Below, piece by piece: positions 7,605 through 16,751 of a DNA stretch of 64,000 bases. The DNA is taken from assembly GCA_963580285.1 (NCBI GenBank), contig OY757025.1, forward strand, positions 122,904,742 through 122,968,741. Reading direction: 5' to 3'. The position numbers were made by a program, and so were the translations under genes. Source of the stretch: Lucinisca nassula (taxonomy: Eukaryota > Mollusca > Bivalvia > Lucinida > Lucinidae). Under the pieces are notes generated by a model that was not told where the DNA came from, did no database searches, and worked only from the letters and a program-made list of their open reading frames with translations. The first letter of the stretch is position 1. Each line of letters begins with the position of its first letter.

Positions 7605-8504
7605 ATGGAGAAGATATACTATAGTCCAAAAGGTTTCTGGAAAGGACACTCAGCAGTTAGTAAATTAGCAAAAGAAGCAAAGGTTAGTCAGAAACAAGCA
7701 TTAGAGTTCTTAAAGAAACAAGCAATTTGGCAAATATATTTACCTGCACCTAAGAGAATAATAAGACCAAAATTTGATGTGTCTGCAGAGAATGAAGTTC
7801 ATCAGGCTGATTTGTTGTTTTTACCTCACGATACTATTGGTAGAAAAACATACAAGTATGCATTAACAGTGGTTGATATTGGAACAAGATATAAAGAAGC
7901 CGAACCTTTGACGTCGAAAGATAGTAAAGAAGTTGCAAATGCTTTTGAGAAGATTTATAAAAGACATTTGAAGTATCCTAAACTATTGCAAGTTGATCCT
8001 GGTAGAGAATTTATGAGTTCCGTTTCAACTTTGATGGAAAAGCATAATACCAAAATAAGAAGAGGTAGAAAAGAAATACACAGAGACCAAGGAATAGTAG
8101 AAAGATTTAATAGAACCTTAGCAGAAAGATTGTTTGGTTATCAGTATGCTAAAGAGATTGATACTAAAAAAAGAAACAGAGAATGGGTTAAGAGATTATC
8201 TGATGTTATTAAAGCATTAAATAAGGAGACGAAAAAACCTCCTCCAATTATAACAAGAAAAGTTGATGCTGAAATTTGTCCTTATGCAAATGTTAGATAT
8301 TTGTATCAACCTGGAGAATTAGAAGGTGGTGGAAAGAGAAGGGCTACTGACCCAGTATGGTCTGTTGATATTCATAAGATTGACTATCATATTATAACGC
8401 AGGGAATAAGAGTTTATTATTTGAAATCTCCTGCACCTAAGAGAGGGTTTGTCAAAGAGGAATTACTTATTGTTCCGGCTGATACCCATACGCGTATGTC
8501 GTGA
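7605..8504 (+). CDS. Retroviral-type (DDE) integrase of the Polinton
   Basis: 299 aa. The catalytic core shows the D,D35E signature: Asp69 in HQADLLFLP, Asp131 in LLQVDPGREF, and Glu166 in GIVERFNRTLAERLFG. The N-terminus (YYSPKGFWKG, then KKQAIWQIYLPAPKR) is the helical region typical of Polinton integrases; no HHCC zinc finger is seen. After the core comes a basic linker and a C-terminal beta domain (WSVDIHKIDYHI, GIRVYYLKSPAPKRGFVKEELL) resembling the SH3/chromo-like ends of this family. It would join element termini to host DNA, normally leaving a short target duplication. It is intact. Its 3' end overlaps the polymerase gene tail-to-tail by 38 bp. Confidence 0.93.
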   Translation: MEKIYYSPKGFWKGHSAVSKLAKEAKVSQKQALEFLKKQAIWQIYLPAPKRIIRPKFDVSAENEVHQADLLFLPHDTIGRKTYKYALTVVDIGTRYKEAEPLTSKDSKEVANAFEKIYKRHLKYPKLLQVDPGREFMSSVSTLMEKHNTKIRRGRKEIHRDQGIVERFNRTLAERLFGYQYAKEIDTKKRNREWVKRLSDVIKALNKETKKPPPIITRKVDAEICPYANVRYLYQPGELEGGGKRRATDPVWSVDIHKIDYHIITQGIRVYYLKSPAPKRGFVKEELLIVPADTHTRMS

Positions 8505-11500
8505 TTCCATCTGGTGCTATGTATCTTTTTGTGTCTAAAGGAGAAAGTGTAGTCTTATTTACTTTTAATCCATATATGTTGTGATGCATTGAGCGTAGCA
8601 TATTCATTGAGTGTGTGTATTTCTTCATCTTACCTATGACCTTCTTGTTTGTTTCATCGTATAGTGGATGTTCTTTTGGATAATCAGAGAAATCGTATTC
8701 ATCTTTCATTTCAGACATATCTTTGTAAGCATCTTCAGTTTTAATGGCTACTAATAAACTATCAGTATCGGTGTATAACAAGGTGCAGTTATCACCATAC
8801 TTCTTTTTCAATGTATTATAATACCAATCATACATAAGCTGTTTTGATAAATCTAAAACACAGAAGCCAACATATATTGGTTTATTTAGAGTTAATCTTG
8901 TTTTATTCACTTGAATGGCAGATAACTCATCAGAGAACTTTACTCTACGATTGAAGTTTGGTTTGGCTATTATCTTGCGGATTTTTTCATTTTCACTGCC
9001 ATCTGTTTTGACTAATTTAATATCAACTCTTTTACGTATGTTTTCCATTGTTTTGCCAAATACTGAGTTGTTCATAAGTTTAAAGAAATCTTTTTCAAAT
9101 GTAGTCTTTGCTTTTTTACGTAATTCTGTATTCAGACGTATGTAAGGTTCCATCCAAGGTTTCTCATCAAATTCTAATATTCTGTGTATTTTTGTTATTT
9201 TCATACCAAGTTGTTTGTATAGTCTCAAGTTCTTGTAATGTACTACATATTTCTTCTTATCCATTAGATTGGGGACAAGTTTTTCTGTTTTTAACATACT
9301 ATTTTCAATTAGTTCATTTTGATAGTCGGATAACCATTCTTTTTTAATTGCTAATTTTTCAGGTGCAAGTGGATAGTCGTTATGTAGTTTATGTAAATGT
9401 TTGGGATATTCTAAATCTACTTCATATATTCTTCCTCTACCTTTTTTTAGTGGTTGAAGTTCTCCATCTATTAAATCTTTATTAGTTATCCATTTGAAAC
9501 CACCATATGGAAGTGGTTGGCTCATTGAATGACCATATAAATTATTTGCATCTAAATACATTATGTAATGGTCTTCTTCATCTGGATTATAATCTGCGAC
9601 ATATTTATTGTTTGCTTTTGCGTGTCTTTTAGAAACCATACTTATTCCACCTCTCATTCCTTTTTCAATGAAAAGATGCATATCCAAATCTGATAGAAGT
9701 TGTAATTCTATTTTTGTGTATTTTAGAAGAGCATCCCAAGATAGACCAGGTGCAGTGTAGTAATGTAGAGGGTCAAGTTTATAGTTATTCATACAGGTTT
9801 CTCTAAACTTTTGAAAAACATCTGCAAGTAAGAGAACATCTGTTTTGAGATATAAATCATGATAATCACCAAGTGTTTTACAGTTAAATTGTTTCCATAC
9901 TTTTTGAGCGTGTTCATAGTCTTTTTGTTTGATACTTTCATCTGTTAGAGAACTGTAGAATTTGTCTATTGGTGGTAGTTCAGTTTCATTGAATCTTTCT
10001 TGACTGTCAATATATTCGTATGGATAGATACCTTTACGAGCAAGAAGATGTGAGTTAGTTGTATGTTTTACAGTTAATGGTAAGTCTGATTTGTTGAGTT
10101 GTTTATATCTTGTATTGTGGCATTTTTTACATTTTGCTGTTAATAACCAATTTTCATTGATGTTTATTTCTTCTGTATCTTTACATTTTCCACATTCTGT
10201 ACTTACACCAATTGCTCCATCTACCAACTTTTCAAGAGAGGAAGCCATAAATTGAAAACTGTCTAAGAATTTCAGTTGTCCAATGCTGAATGAGATGAAT
10301 TTCTCTGCATTATTTGCAATACAAGTAATGTTTCCACTTGCTTTGTGTATTTTCTGCATTATTAGATGGCTATCATAACCTTTTAAGTTGTGGAAGACAA
10401 CTGGAATTTTGGTTTTATTTGGTTTGATTGCAAGTTTTAGATTACAAGATTTGTGTGCTGGTCCTCTATATTCTCCTGTGAAATGACAGTGGTCTTTTAC
10501 TTTTGGATTCTTTTCATTATCAATTTCTTTTTCACATATCCAACAATGAGTAGCCTCTTCATAATCTTGTATGTTCTTTTCTGTCATTATTATTTTTTTA
10601 GGATGTTTGAAAACGTTGTTAATGTTTTCTACTTCACATTCTAAATGATTTAGAAAAACCTCTGCAACATCTTCACCTCTGTATATTACTGGTTTGTCTG
10701 CTTTACCATCATATCTAACAACTTGATATCCAAATCCACACGCTTCGTGTTCGCTTGTTATTTCTGATTTGTCTCCTTTTTGTTGTGATTTGGGTTTGAT
10801 TTGTGCTTCAAAGTCAGCATAGATAACAAATGGAACGGGCATTTGATTTTGATGGTTTTTAAACTTGATAAGACCTTTTGATGGCATTTCTATTCGCATT
10901 GGAGATTTATTTATGCCTTCACAGTCTTCTTTGTGTTTGATTAGTAGGTCTTCTCTTGAAAAACCGTGAAGACATCTTTCACAAAAGTAAGTAGTTCCGT
11001 GTTTGTTATTCTGATTACGAAGTAATCTATTTAGGCTTTTAATCCAACAGTAGTGATATTTTGTTTCCTTTTGTGGTTTTTCATCTGGATTATAATTTTC
11101 ATCTATTTCTCCTTCTTCATTATCATCAATTTCCTCTTCAACTTCTGTTATCAAAAGCAGGTTAATTCTTTCTTTATCATTTGATTGATTTGAAATATGA
11201 TATGGAAATACAGTAAGTTTCTCTGTCTTTTTTGTGATTGTATATCCATAAACATTGATTGCTATATTGTTTTGTTTCTCAACTTTTGGTATTTGTGAGA
11301 TTGGTGTGGGAAAGTCAATTCCTTCCATATTCAGATTAGGACATTTTTTATAACTATATACATTATTCAAGTTATTCTTTGCTGGATATAAGGCAGATTT
11401 TAATGCCCATTCTAAACATCTATTATCATTGTTTTTCATATTAATTATTGCTTGTTTGTTTGCTATTACTTTTGGAAGAGGAATATATGAAGAACCTTTG

Positions 11501-12102
11501 AGTGGTTCATATTTTGCTATGTTAACATAGAGTTTGATACAATGGTCAATTTCTAAACCTGTTGCGGTATTTGTGAATTTTTCAATCCATGTTTGTATAT
11601 AAGTTGTTTGTTTGTTATAGTTTTCATCTAAATTATTTTCATTAAGAACTGCACATTGTTCTCCGTGTGATGCACCGATAACTTCTTTTCTTTCACCATT
11701 AAGTTCATCTTTAAAAAACTTTATAGATAACCCAATTGAAAATTTAATACCATTGTATTCTTTAATGTTTTCATTAATTTTATCTATAATGACAGATTTT
11801 TTATCATTAAACAAAATATTTGGGTCTTTATATTTATGAGCATCTATTTCATACGCTTTGAAGTAATTGCATAATGGATTATCAACTAATTTTATATCAT
11901 CATTTATTACTTCTGCATTGACGGCTTGTTTTCTTTTCTTTTTATTTCTACGTCTTTTACGCAGATTATCTAATGCAGAAGTTTGTTGTGGTGCATCACT
12001 CTTCTGTTTCTCAATATCTAAGGATTTAAGACCCTTGTCTAAAGCCTCATCACTAATTCTTCCTTCACTATGCAATTGTATCAGTCTCTCTACAGAACTC
12101 AT
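8467..12102 (-). CDS. Protein-primed-type family B DNA polymerase
   Basis: 1211 aa, intact. The N-terminal ~350 residues are lysine-rich and of unknown role. A C2HC finger (CERCLHGF, then HKEDC) sits near 374-394. Exonuclease motifs follow: YADFEA (about 428), HNLKGYDSHL (about 571) and YLKTDVLLLAD (about 751). Between Exo I and Exo II lies an endonuclease-VII-like zinc module: CWICEKE, then DHCHFTGEYRGPAHKSCN (about 520-555). A second CxxC pair (CGKC, CKKC) lies near 637-662. Polymerase motifs are DANNLYG (A, about 851), KLMNNSVFGKTMEN (B, about 1008) and YTDTDS (C, about 1110). It would replicate the linear element by protein priming. The same combination is known in other Polintons. It is divergent from the small zinc-finger gene and convergent with integrase. 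Confidence 0.95.
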   Translation of the reverse strand: MSSVERLIQLHSEGRISDEALDKGLKSLDIEKQKSDAPQQTSALDNLRKRRRNKKKRKQAVNAEVINDDIKLVDNPLCNYFKAYEIDAHKYKDPNILFNDKKSVIIDKINENIKEYNGIKFSIGLSIKFFKDELNGERKEVIGASHGEQCAVLNENNLDENYNKQTTYIQTWIEKFTNTATGLEIDHCIKLYVNIAKYEPLKGSSYIPLPKVIANKQAIINMKNNDNRCLEWALKSALYPAKNNLNNVYSYKKCPNLNMEGIDFPTPISQIPKVEKQNNIAINVYGYTITKKTEKLTVFPYHISNQSNDKERINLLLITEVEEEIDDNEEGEIDENYNPDEKPQKETKYHYCWIKSLNRLLRNQNNKHGTTYFCERCLHGFSREDLLIKHKEDCEGINKSPMRIEMPSKGLIKFKNHQNQMPVPFVIYADFEAQIKPKSQQKGDKSEITSEHEACGFGYQVVRYDGKADKPVIYRGEDVAEVFLNHLECEVENINNVFKHPKKIIMTEKNIQDYEEATHCWICEKEIDNEKNPKVKDHCHFTGEYRGPAHKSCNLKLAIKPNKTKIPVVFHNLKGYDSHLIMQKIHKASGNITCIANNAEKFISFSIGQLKFLDSFQFMASSLEKLVDGAIGVSTECGKCKDTEEININENWLLTAKCKKCHNTRYKQLNKSDLPLTVKHTTNSHLLARKGIYPYEYIDSQERFNETELPPIDKFYSSLTDESIKQKDYEHAQKVWKQFNCKTLGDYHDLYLKTDVLLLADVFQKFRETCMNNYKLDPLHYYTAPGLSWDALLKYTKIELQLLSDLDMHLFIEKGMRGGISMVSKRHAKANNKYVADYNPDEEDHYIMYLDANNLYGHSMSQPLPYGGFKWITNKDLIDGELQPLKKGRGRIYEVDLEYPKHLHKLHNDYPLAPEKLAIKKEWLSDYQNELIENSMLKTEKLVPNLMDKKKYVVHYKNLRLYKQLGMKITKIHRILEFDEKPWMEPYIRLNTELRKKAKTTFEKDFFKLMNNSVFGKTMENIRKRVDIKLVKTDGSENEKIRKIIAKPNFNRRVKFSDELSAIQVNKTRLTLNKPIYVGFCVLDLSKQLMYDWYYNTLKKKYGDNCTLLYTDTDSLLVAIKTEDAYKDMSEMKDEYDFSDYPKEHPLYDETNKKVIGKMKKYTHSMNMLRSMHHNIYGLKVNKTTLSPLDTKRYIAPDGITTYAYGYQPEQ

Positions 12103-12154
12103 TTTTTGTTTTCTTTTAAACTATAAAAATTTTTTTTTAAATATAATAATAAAA
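12103..12154. promoter_or_regulatory. Divergent promoter region of polymerase and zinc-finger genes
   Basis: 52 bp, mostly A/T, with TATAAAAATTTTTTTTTAAA between divergent ATGs. The T run plus AATAAAAATG context on the plus side matches the other starts in the element. Confidence 0.4.
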
Positions 12155-12451
12155 ATGGATATAGAAAAAGCAAAGATGCAAAATATATGTGCTATGTTGC
12201 CGTTAGGTTCAAATAAACCATGTAAAAACAAATCAGTAAAGCATTCTATATACTGCAAGGCTCATAATTTTATTATAAAACATAACAAAAGTAAAGTAGT
12301 GAAATGTTTGCAATGTGGTAAAGGTACTACAGCAAAATATCAAATCTGTGATAAGTGTGGTGGAAAGAATTTTAGAGAAAAACAGAGATATTTTAACTCT
12401 ATAAAACCTTTTAAGCAGGAAATTGCAAGATTGAGTATGATAGAGTGTTGA
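12155..12451 (+). CDS. Small zinc-finger protein (98 aa) next to the element end
   Basis: From the ATG at 12155 the protein has two cysteine clusters. The first is CAMLPLGSNKPCKN with a later SIYCKAHN, which fits a C-x-C-C-H zinc site of the small KxN...YCxxH type. The second is CLQCGKG with CDKCGGK, a zinc-ribbon pair. The C-terminus is basic. The frame is open upstream to 11867 but that part is antisense to the polymerase N-terminus; the ATG at 12155 has the element's start context. A transcription or DNA-binding role near the terminus is plausible but not shown. Confidence 0.6.
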   Translation: MDIEKAKMQNICAMLPLGSNKPCKNKSVKHSIYCKAHNFIIKHNKSKVVKCLQCGKGTTAKYQICDKCGGKNFREKQRYFNSIKPFKQEIARLSMIEC

Positions 12452-12496
12452 GGATGATTCAGGTGTTATTGAGAGGGCGATAATTTAATTTTTTTT

Positions 12497-12630
12497 ATGC
12501 TCAAGTCGGCGATATAGTTTGTATCGCCGTCGGAAAATTGTGGTATAATATATATATAGATTATGCTCCAATCGGCGATATAACAAACGAAAGTGAGGTA
12601 TATCGCCGTTGGAGCATAATCTATATATAT
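12497..12630. repeat. Nested hairpins at the likely right end of the Polinton
   Basis: A 32-bp stem is formed by 12550-12582 and 12599-12630 with a 16-nt loop and one unpaired T. Its arm text (ATTATGCTCC then CGGCGATATA) reappears upstream at 12497-12530 as TATGCTCAAGTCGGCGATAT, followed by TATCGCCG, forming a smaller hairpin. Three copies of the same arm next to the last gene fit a terminal repeat region. Beyond 12630 the sequence changes to less AT-rich DNA. Whether it is the true terminal inverted repeat needs the left end. Confidence 0.5.
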
Positions 12631-12833
12631 CCCAGTAGTACTATATATGGTTTCCTGTAGCATCGGAGCTCCCCACTGACCCGTTTGTTGTGTCACTGTT
12701 TCATGTTCAAAGCTTTACGATCGAAATATTTACCGTTCATTTTCAAAATGGCTGCAAAATAGATGGCTCCAATACCTGTGGTTATAGATCTGTTATCCGC
12801 GCAAATACGTATGTTGTAACCTTAACCCGACCT

Positions 12834-13022
12834 CTTCCATTGCTTTATATTGGACAAGTCATTTGTCATTTAAGGGCTGGTAGGCCTTTTTTTTTTTTTT
12901 CGTTTTTACTCTATTTTTGACGCAAAAATTATGTCAACAGAAGGTGCAGGCCCTGATAGGGGGTATTCATTTCACGGACTTGTTCACGTGATGCGGGGTT
13001 TCCCACATGCAATGGGTTAAAT
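12834..13022. mobile_element. TTAACCC-family foldback remnant with MITE-B end inside
   Basis: Begins with TTGCTTTATATTGGACAAGT, the interior of the copy at 40258-40437, and ends CATGCAATGGGTTAA, that family's terminal repeat. A MITE-B right end (ACGGACTTGTTCACGTGATG) sits at about 12973-12992, so it is a nested remnant. Confidence 0.55.
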
Positions 13023-13342
13023 TGTACATAAGATATGATCAGTGCAAAAAAAACACATCAACGTTTTTTTTTTTCTCTCTCTAGGTTTTTCAACGTTTAG
13101 GCCATTGTTTTCAGGTAGAAGAATTTCAAATAATAATTAAAAAAGTGTCTTTCTGGACCAAAGCTAACATTGTGTTAGGCTTATCCCGGCCATGAAATAG
13201 ACAGATCTTCATCTTGGGTGGTACAGAATGGGACTGATTGGCAATACAATGGGCCTAAAAGATACGATGGGGCTAGGAAAAAGGATGAATGGGGCTGTTT
13301 TACCTGTATTTTAATTAGAAGTCCGTGGGGCTAATCCAGATA

Positions 13343-13621
13343 CATTACGCAAACATACCTATTCTAATACATTGCCACCTTTATCGCCGTAAAATGAAAA
13401 TGGTATGATGAAAAATTGTGATATTTTTCTTATTTCTGTTCAAAATATAGATTGCTGGCACTCGTTAGAACCGCCTCATCGAGGCGGTTCTAATGAGTAC
13501 ACATAATCTATATTTTAGAGCAGAAATAAGTAAAATCAGGTATACCCCCGGAAACCCGAGTTTTACTATATTATAAATGGGTTCAAGGGGGTCAAAATTA
13601 TATAGGCATGTTTTCATGATG
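13343..13621 (+). mobile_element. MITE-A foldback element, full length
   Basis: Starts CATTACGCAAACATACC and ends GCATGTTTTCATGATG, imperfect inverted ends about 280 bp apart. The central palindrome is CTCGTTAGAACCGCCTC and its complement. A second small hairpin, CCCGAGTTTTACTATAT, lies before the right end. No reading frame; non-autonomous. Confidence 0.8.
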
Positions 13622-14237
13622 AAAATAAGCACATTTTGAGTTTATATCCTGGAACATTAAAACGCTATATTCAGTTTCTACGTGGTCAGCACCTGATATA
13701 CATGTATATGTTCTGAAACTAGTCACAAATATGATCAAAGTAACATCAGCACATTTTCAGTTTTATATCCGTGAATTTTAAACTGCTGAACAAAGTTTCT
13801 ACGTTAAGCCTGCACTACATGTGCTCTACATACACATTGACAGTTTCAGTGTCCATATTTGTTTTGCATTACAATAGGTCAGTTCGACTTCTTGCCCTGA
13901 ATTTATTAACATCCCCATCCATAACTTTTCATTCAGCCACATAGGCAACTTTCAGAATATAAAAATCAGCCACATTGTAATGCAGCCTTCATCTTTTTAT
14001 GTTGTTTAATAAATTAAATACTTGTGAAGACTGTTTTAGAAACGGTTAATTTGATATACCATAAGCTTTTTCGCAGATTAGAAAACAATAATACAAAAGT
14101 CGTTTAATGTACTAGGTCCCTAATGTTTGTGCAGGTCAAACACAAAAATCAGCCAGCTTATGATAACGGTGACCATTAAAGACTCAGGCGAGCATGCGCA
14201 TAAGCACAATCTCGCCAGTGCCTTTATTGATCAAAGA
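13622..14237. other. Gene-free stretch with two diverged 115-bp repeats
   Basis: The motif AGCACATTTT-GTTTATATCC... followed by GTTTCTACGT occurs twice (about 13627-13685 and 13746-13806) in diverged form. No coding signal or recognisable element otherwise. Confidence 0.35.
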
Positions 14238-14475
14238 CATGACGATAACACACCTGTACGACATAGTGCATTTTTTCATATCTCCAAAATGGCTACTTTT
14301 CCGAAGAAACTTCGTGATATTTTCGCCGCCTCATTGAGGCGGTTCTAACGAGTACCCACAACCTATGTCTTGCAGCAGAAATCAGAAAATAATATACATG
14401 TATGCCCCCGTAACCCCCAGATTTCTATATATAAAATGGGGTTAAGTGGGGGTGTTCATTTCACGGACTTGTGAT
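14238..14475 (+). mobile_element. MITE-B copy with left half of core deleted
   Basis: Left end ATGACGATAACACACCTGTA, interior CATATCTCCAAAATGGCTAC, right end TTCACGGACTTGTGAT. Only the right arm of the core palindrome (GAGGCGGTTCTAACGAGT) and a few bases of the left arm remain. Confidence 0.65.
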
Positions 14476-14496
14476 AGACATGTTGTTTTAATTGAG

Positions 14497-14779
14497 TGTG
14501 AAGTCCACGTCAACACTATAAAGGTCATTTCGGAGACGTTGCTTCCTGTTTTGTAGAACTTTTATCCGACATTGAGATGAAATGACATATCGAGCCCTGC
14601 TGTCCAATGAAACCAATAGGGTTTATATGCAGGGGGCAGTCCGACTCGCACCACTAAGCCTGGGCAGGCTTAGACCTTCTAAACTGTTGCCCAGTACCCA
14701 TATGCGGTCGGTTTCACCTTTGCGATTAAGCATCGTGTAGCCTTATCTATTTCTACAAGCCCCGAGCGGCGGGGGCCAA
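14497..14779 (+). mobile_element. SINE-like element, G family
   Basis: Interspersed ~290-bp repeat with GTCAACACTATAAAGGTCAT, GAGACGTTGCTTCC, ATTGAGATGAAATGACAT, GCCTGGGCAGGCTTAGA and an end of GGCGGGGGCC. In this strand it runs from the tail towards the head. More than ten other copies occur, several with AATCAAACAAAC-type tails, which supports retroposition. The head is not clearly tRNA-like. Confidence 0.6.
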
Positions 14780-15250
14780 AGACGAACACAGGACCTTTAT
14801 TGACCAAAGACAATGGCAGCCTCACATGTAGACATAAGAGGTAGAGTCATGCAAAAATAATCATACATGCGTCCAGCCCTATTATAGTTCGAACAAATTG
14901 ACCTGAGACTGGTGAACTCTATTAACATAATTTCACACCCAACTGAATGCATGTACTTTTCTTCGTCGTTTTCCGAAGATGACGATATTGTTATACAGTA
15001 CATAGAGGTCGGTAAATGGGTCGTTATTCATTGGATGCCGAAAATTCACGAGAAGTTTACGAAAGCCGACGTACTAGGCGATCACATTGACTAATTTATG
15101 CCTTGCATATAGGTTAGTCTCAGGTCAAGTTGTTCGCACTATAACTGGGCGCTTACATGCATTGGAGAACACTTATGGCTCTTTTCTTTCTTACTACTGA
15201 TACGTCGTCGGTCATAGTTGGCCATTACCGCAGGTGTACATTTCATATGC
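14780..15250. other. No recognisable gene or element
   Basis: A 60-codon open frame at 14912-15094 (acidic, SFSEDDDIVIQYIEVGKW) has no family I recognise and could be chance or an exon fragment. The rest shows nothing supportable. Confidence 0.3.
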
Positions 15251-15251
15251 T

Positions 15252-15644
15252 CCAGAGGCCAGTTGTTCAAAGCATCGTTAGCTTAACGAGCTCGTTAGTG
15301 ATCATATTATTAACTCTTCTAGCAAGTACAATATCGTAAATTTTGGTATTTTTGCTGAAAAAAATGTGAACAGCTTTTGCGTCCGCAAAAGCTGCTCACA
15401 TTTTTTTTCAGCAAAAATTTCAGCATATTTGCCATATTTAATGATCAAAGTTTTAACGATACGTTAACTAACGACATCGTTAGTTTTGAACAACTGGTCC
15501 CCGGTTTTGCGTCCGCAAAAGCTGCTCACATTTTGTTTCAGCAAAAATTTCAGCATATTTGCCATATTTAATGATCAAAGTTTTAACGATACGTTAACTA
15601 ACGACATCGTTAGTTTTGAACAACTGGTCCCCGGTTTGCAGGAT
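15252..15644. repeat. CAGTTGTTCAAA foldback with 130-bp tandem duplication
   Basis: The left end CAGTTGTTCAAAGCATCGTT is the inverse of the right end (AACGACATCGTTAGTTTTGA then ACAACTGG). The right half, including the hairpin TTTTGCGTCCGCAAAA, is duplicated: 15375-15504 and 15505-15634 differ at essentially one base. A related left end is at 30953. Confidence 0.7.
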
Positions 15645-15649
15645 AACAC

Positions 15650-15890
15650 ACTAATCATGTAATTACGGTAGGGATCTTTAACCTGCACAGGGGCTGATTC
15701 TTCCTGAACAGAGGACCTCCATATAGCGTCCCGATCCGAAGGACGGTGCACTTTATGACATTCATCCCTGCAAATGATGCCAATGGAGCATCTTTGGACT
15801 CCGAAATTTTATAGCCGCTGCCGGGGATCGAACCCGGGACCTCTAGCATCAGAGGCAAGTGCACTAACCACTGAGCTATCACGCTCCCTT
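15650..15890 (-). mobile_element. tRNA-headed SINE
   Basis: On the minus strand 15888-15815 reads as a tRNA-like head: GGAGCGTGATAGCTCAGTGG (box A region) and CCGGGTTCGATCCCCGG (T-arm, box B). The body continues to lower coordinates with a CGTCCCGATCCGAAGGACGG stretch. The anticodon arm is degenerate, so it is a SINE, not a functional tRNA gene. Confidence 0.7.
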
Positions 15891-16052
15891 TTCTCATTGG
15901 TTGAATCAAATATCTACAAAAATGACTTCATCATGATGTGATATATATCTTTATTAATTGACTATCCTGTATTACACCATGTCAACCAATATTCAAAGAT
16001 CCTAAATCATGTTTTTAATTGCGTCAATTAATAAAATTGTCATTAATCATGT

Positions 16053-16136
16053 AATTTCGTATTGGCCAAGTTACAGGTCCTCGGTCAGCTGTATTGGCCT
16101 CGGCCTTCAGACCTGTAACTGGGCCAATACGAAATT
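16053..16136. repeat. Foldback, 84 bp
   Basis: Left arm AATTTCGTATTGGCC-AGTTACAGGT pairs with ACCTGTAACT-GGCCAATACGAAATT; the loop is about 30 nt. Confidence 0.7.
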
Positions 16137-16282
16137 ATTTGATTAAAAACATTATATTACTGTTTATTCCAGAATCAGCATGAATCATACAATCTGGTTC
16201 CAGTAACGGATAGTTTAAATAGCCGGGAAGACGAGTACAAGGACGGATATGTTTAGAACATATGTTGAACTGTGGAACTGTG

Positions 16283-16451
16283 CCATATTGACCTTATTTG
16301 CATTATCTGCTGGTTCCTAGTCTGAAGATTGACAGTGTTGGGAAAACAGGTAACCAGACCCCCTGACCTTTCAAGGTCAGGGGGTCTGGTTACCGGTTTT
16401 TCCAATATTGACAATGTGCAGGCGAGGAGCCAGCAAATAATGCAAATATGG
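16283..16451. repeat. Large near-perfect foldback, 169 bp
   Basis: The innermost 30-bp stem (AACAGGTAACCAGACCCCCTG and complement, hinge at CTTTCAAG) is almost perfect. Pairing continues outward with small bulges through ATTGACA-TG, CTGGTTCC and CATTAT to CCATATTGAC/AAATATGG. A transcript would fold into one long hairpin. Confidence 0.75.
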
Positions 16452-16462
16452 TGAATATGTGT

Positions 16463-16750
16463 GTTTGATTTGAAGTTTTACGTCCCCGTCAACACTGTAT
16501 AGGTCATTTCGGAGACGTTGCTTCCTATTTCGAAGGACTTTCACCGGACATTGAGATGAAATGACATCTCAGGCCCTGTCGCCCAATGAAACCAATATGG
16601 TTTATAAGCATGGTCAGTCCGACACTCGCACTGCTTTGCCTGGGCAGGCTTAGATCCTCTAAGCGGTTTACCAGTACTCGTGTGCGGGTCGGTTTCAGCT
16701 CTGTATGGAAGCATCATGTTTCTTCAAGCCCCGATGTGCGGGGGCCGACA
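16463..16750 (+). mobile_element. SINE-like element, G family
   Basis: Starts TTGATTTGAAGTTTTACGTC (tail side) and ends GCGGGGGCCGAC. Close match to the copies at 14497, 49075 and 54582. Directly abuts a MITE-A. Confidence 0.6.
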
Positions 16751-16751
16751 A

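Larger units (their letters stand above)
1..12640. mobile_element. Maverick/Polinton-type (adintovirus-like) element, right-hand part
   Basis: A gene-dense, AT-rich block carries the Polinton hallmark set: retroviral-type integrase, protein-primed-type family B DNA polymerase, FtsK/HerA-type packaging ATPase, double jelly-roll major capsid protein and penton-like minor capsid protein. Genes lie on both strands with spacers of 20-50 bp, unlike the surrounding repeat-rich host DNA. The left terminus, and any protease gene, lie outside the window. The right boundary is inferred from the last gene (ending 12451) and the hairpin cluster ending at 12630; no target-site duplication could be tested because the left end is missing. 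A possible right junction is near 12640. These elements are known to be both self-synthesising transposons and virus-like; whether this copy is active is unknown. Confidence 0.9.

Noticed and set aside
11867..12154. Upstream extension of the zinc-finger gene
   Set aside because: It is antisense to the polymerase N-terminus; the ATG at 12155 is better placed and has the usual context.
12466..12696. 76-aa frame over the Polinton border
   Set aside because: It runs through the hairpin cluster and is low-complexity; not coding.
15815..15888. Functional tRNA gene
   Set aside because: Good A and B boxes but the anticodon arm is irregular and a repeat body follows; family members are dispersed, so it is a SINE head.
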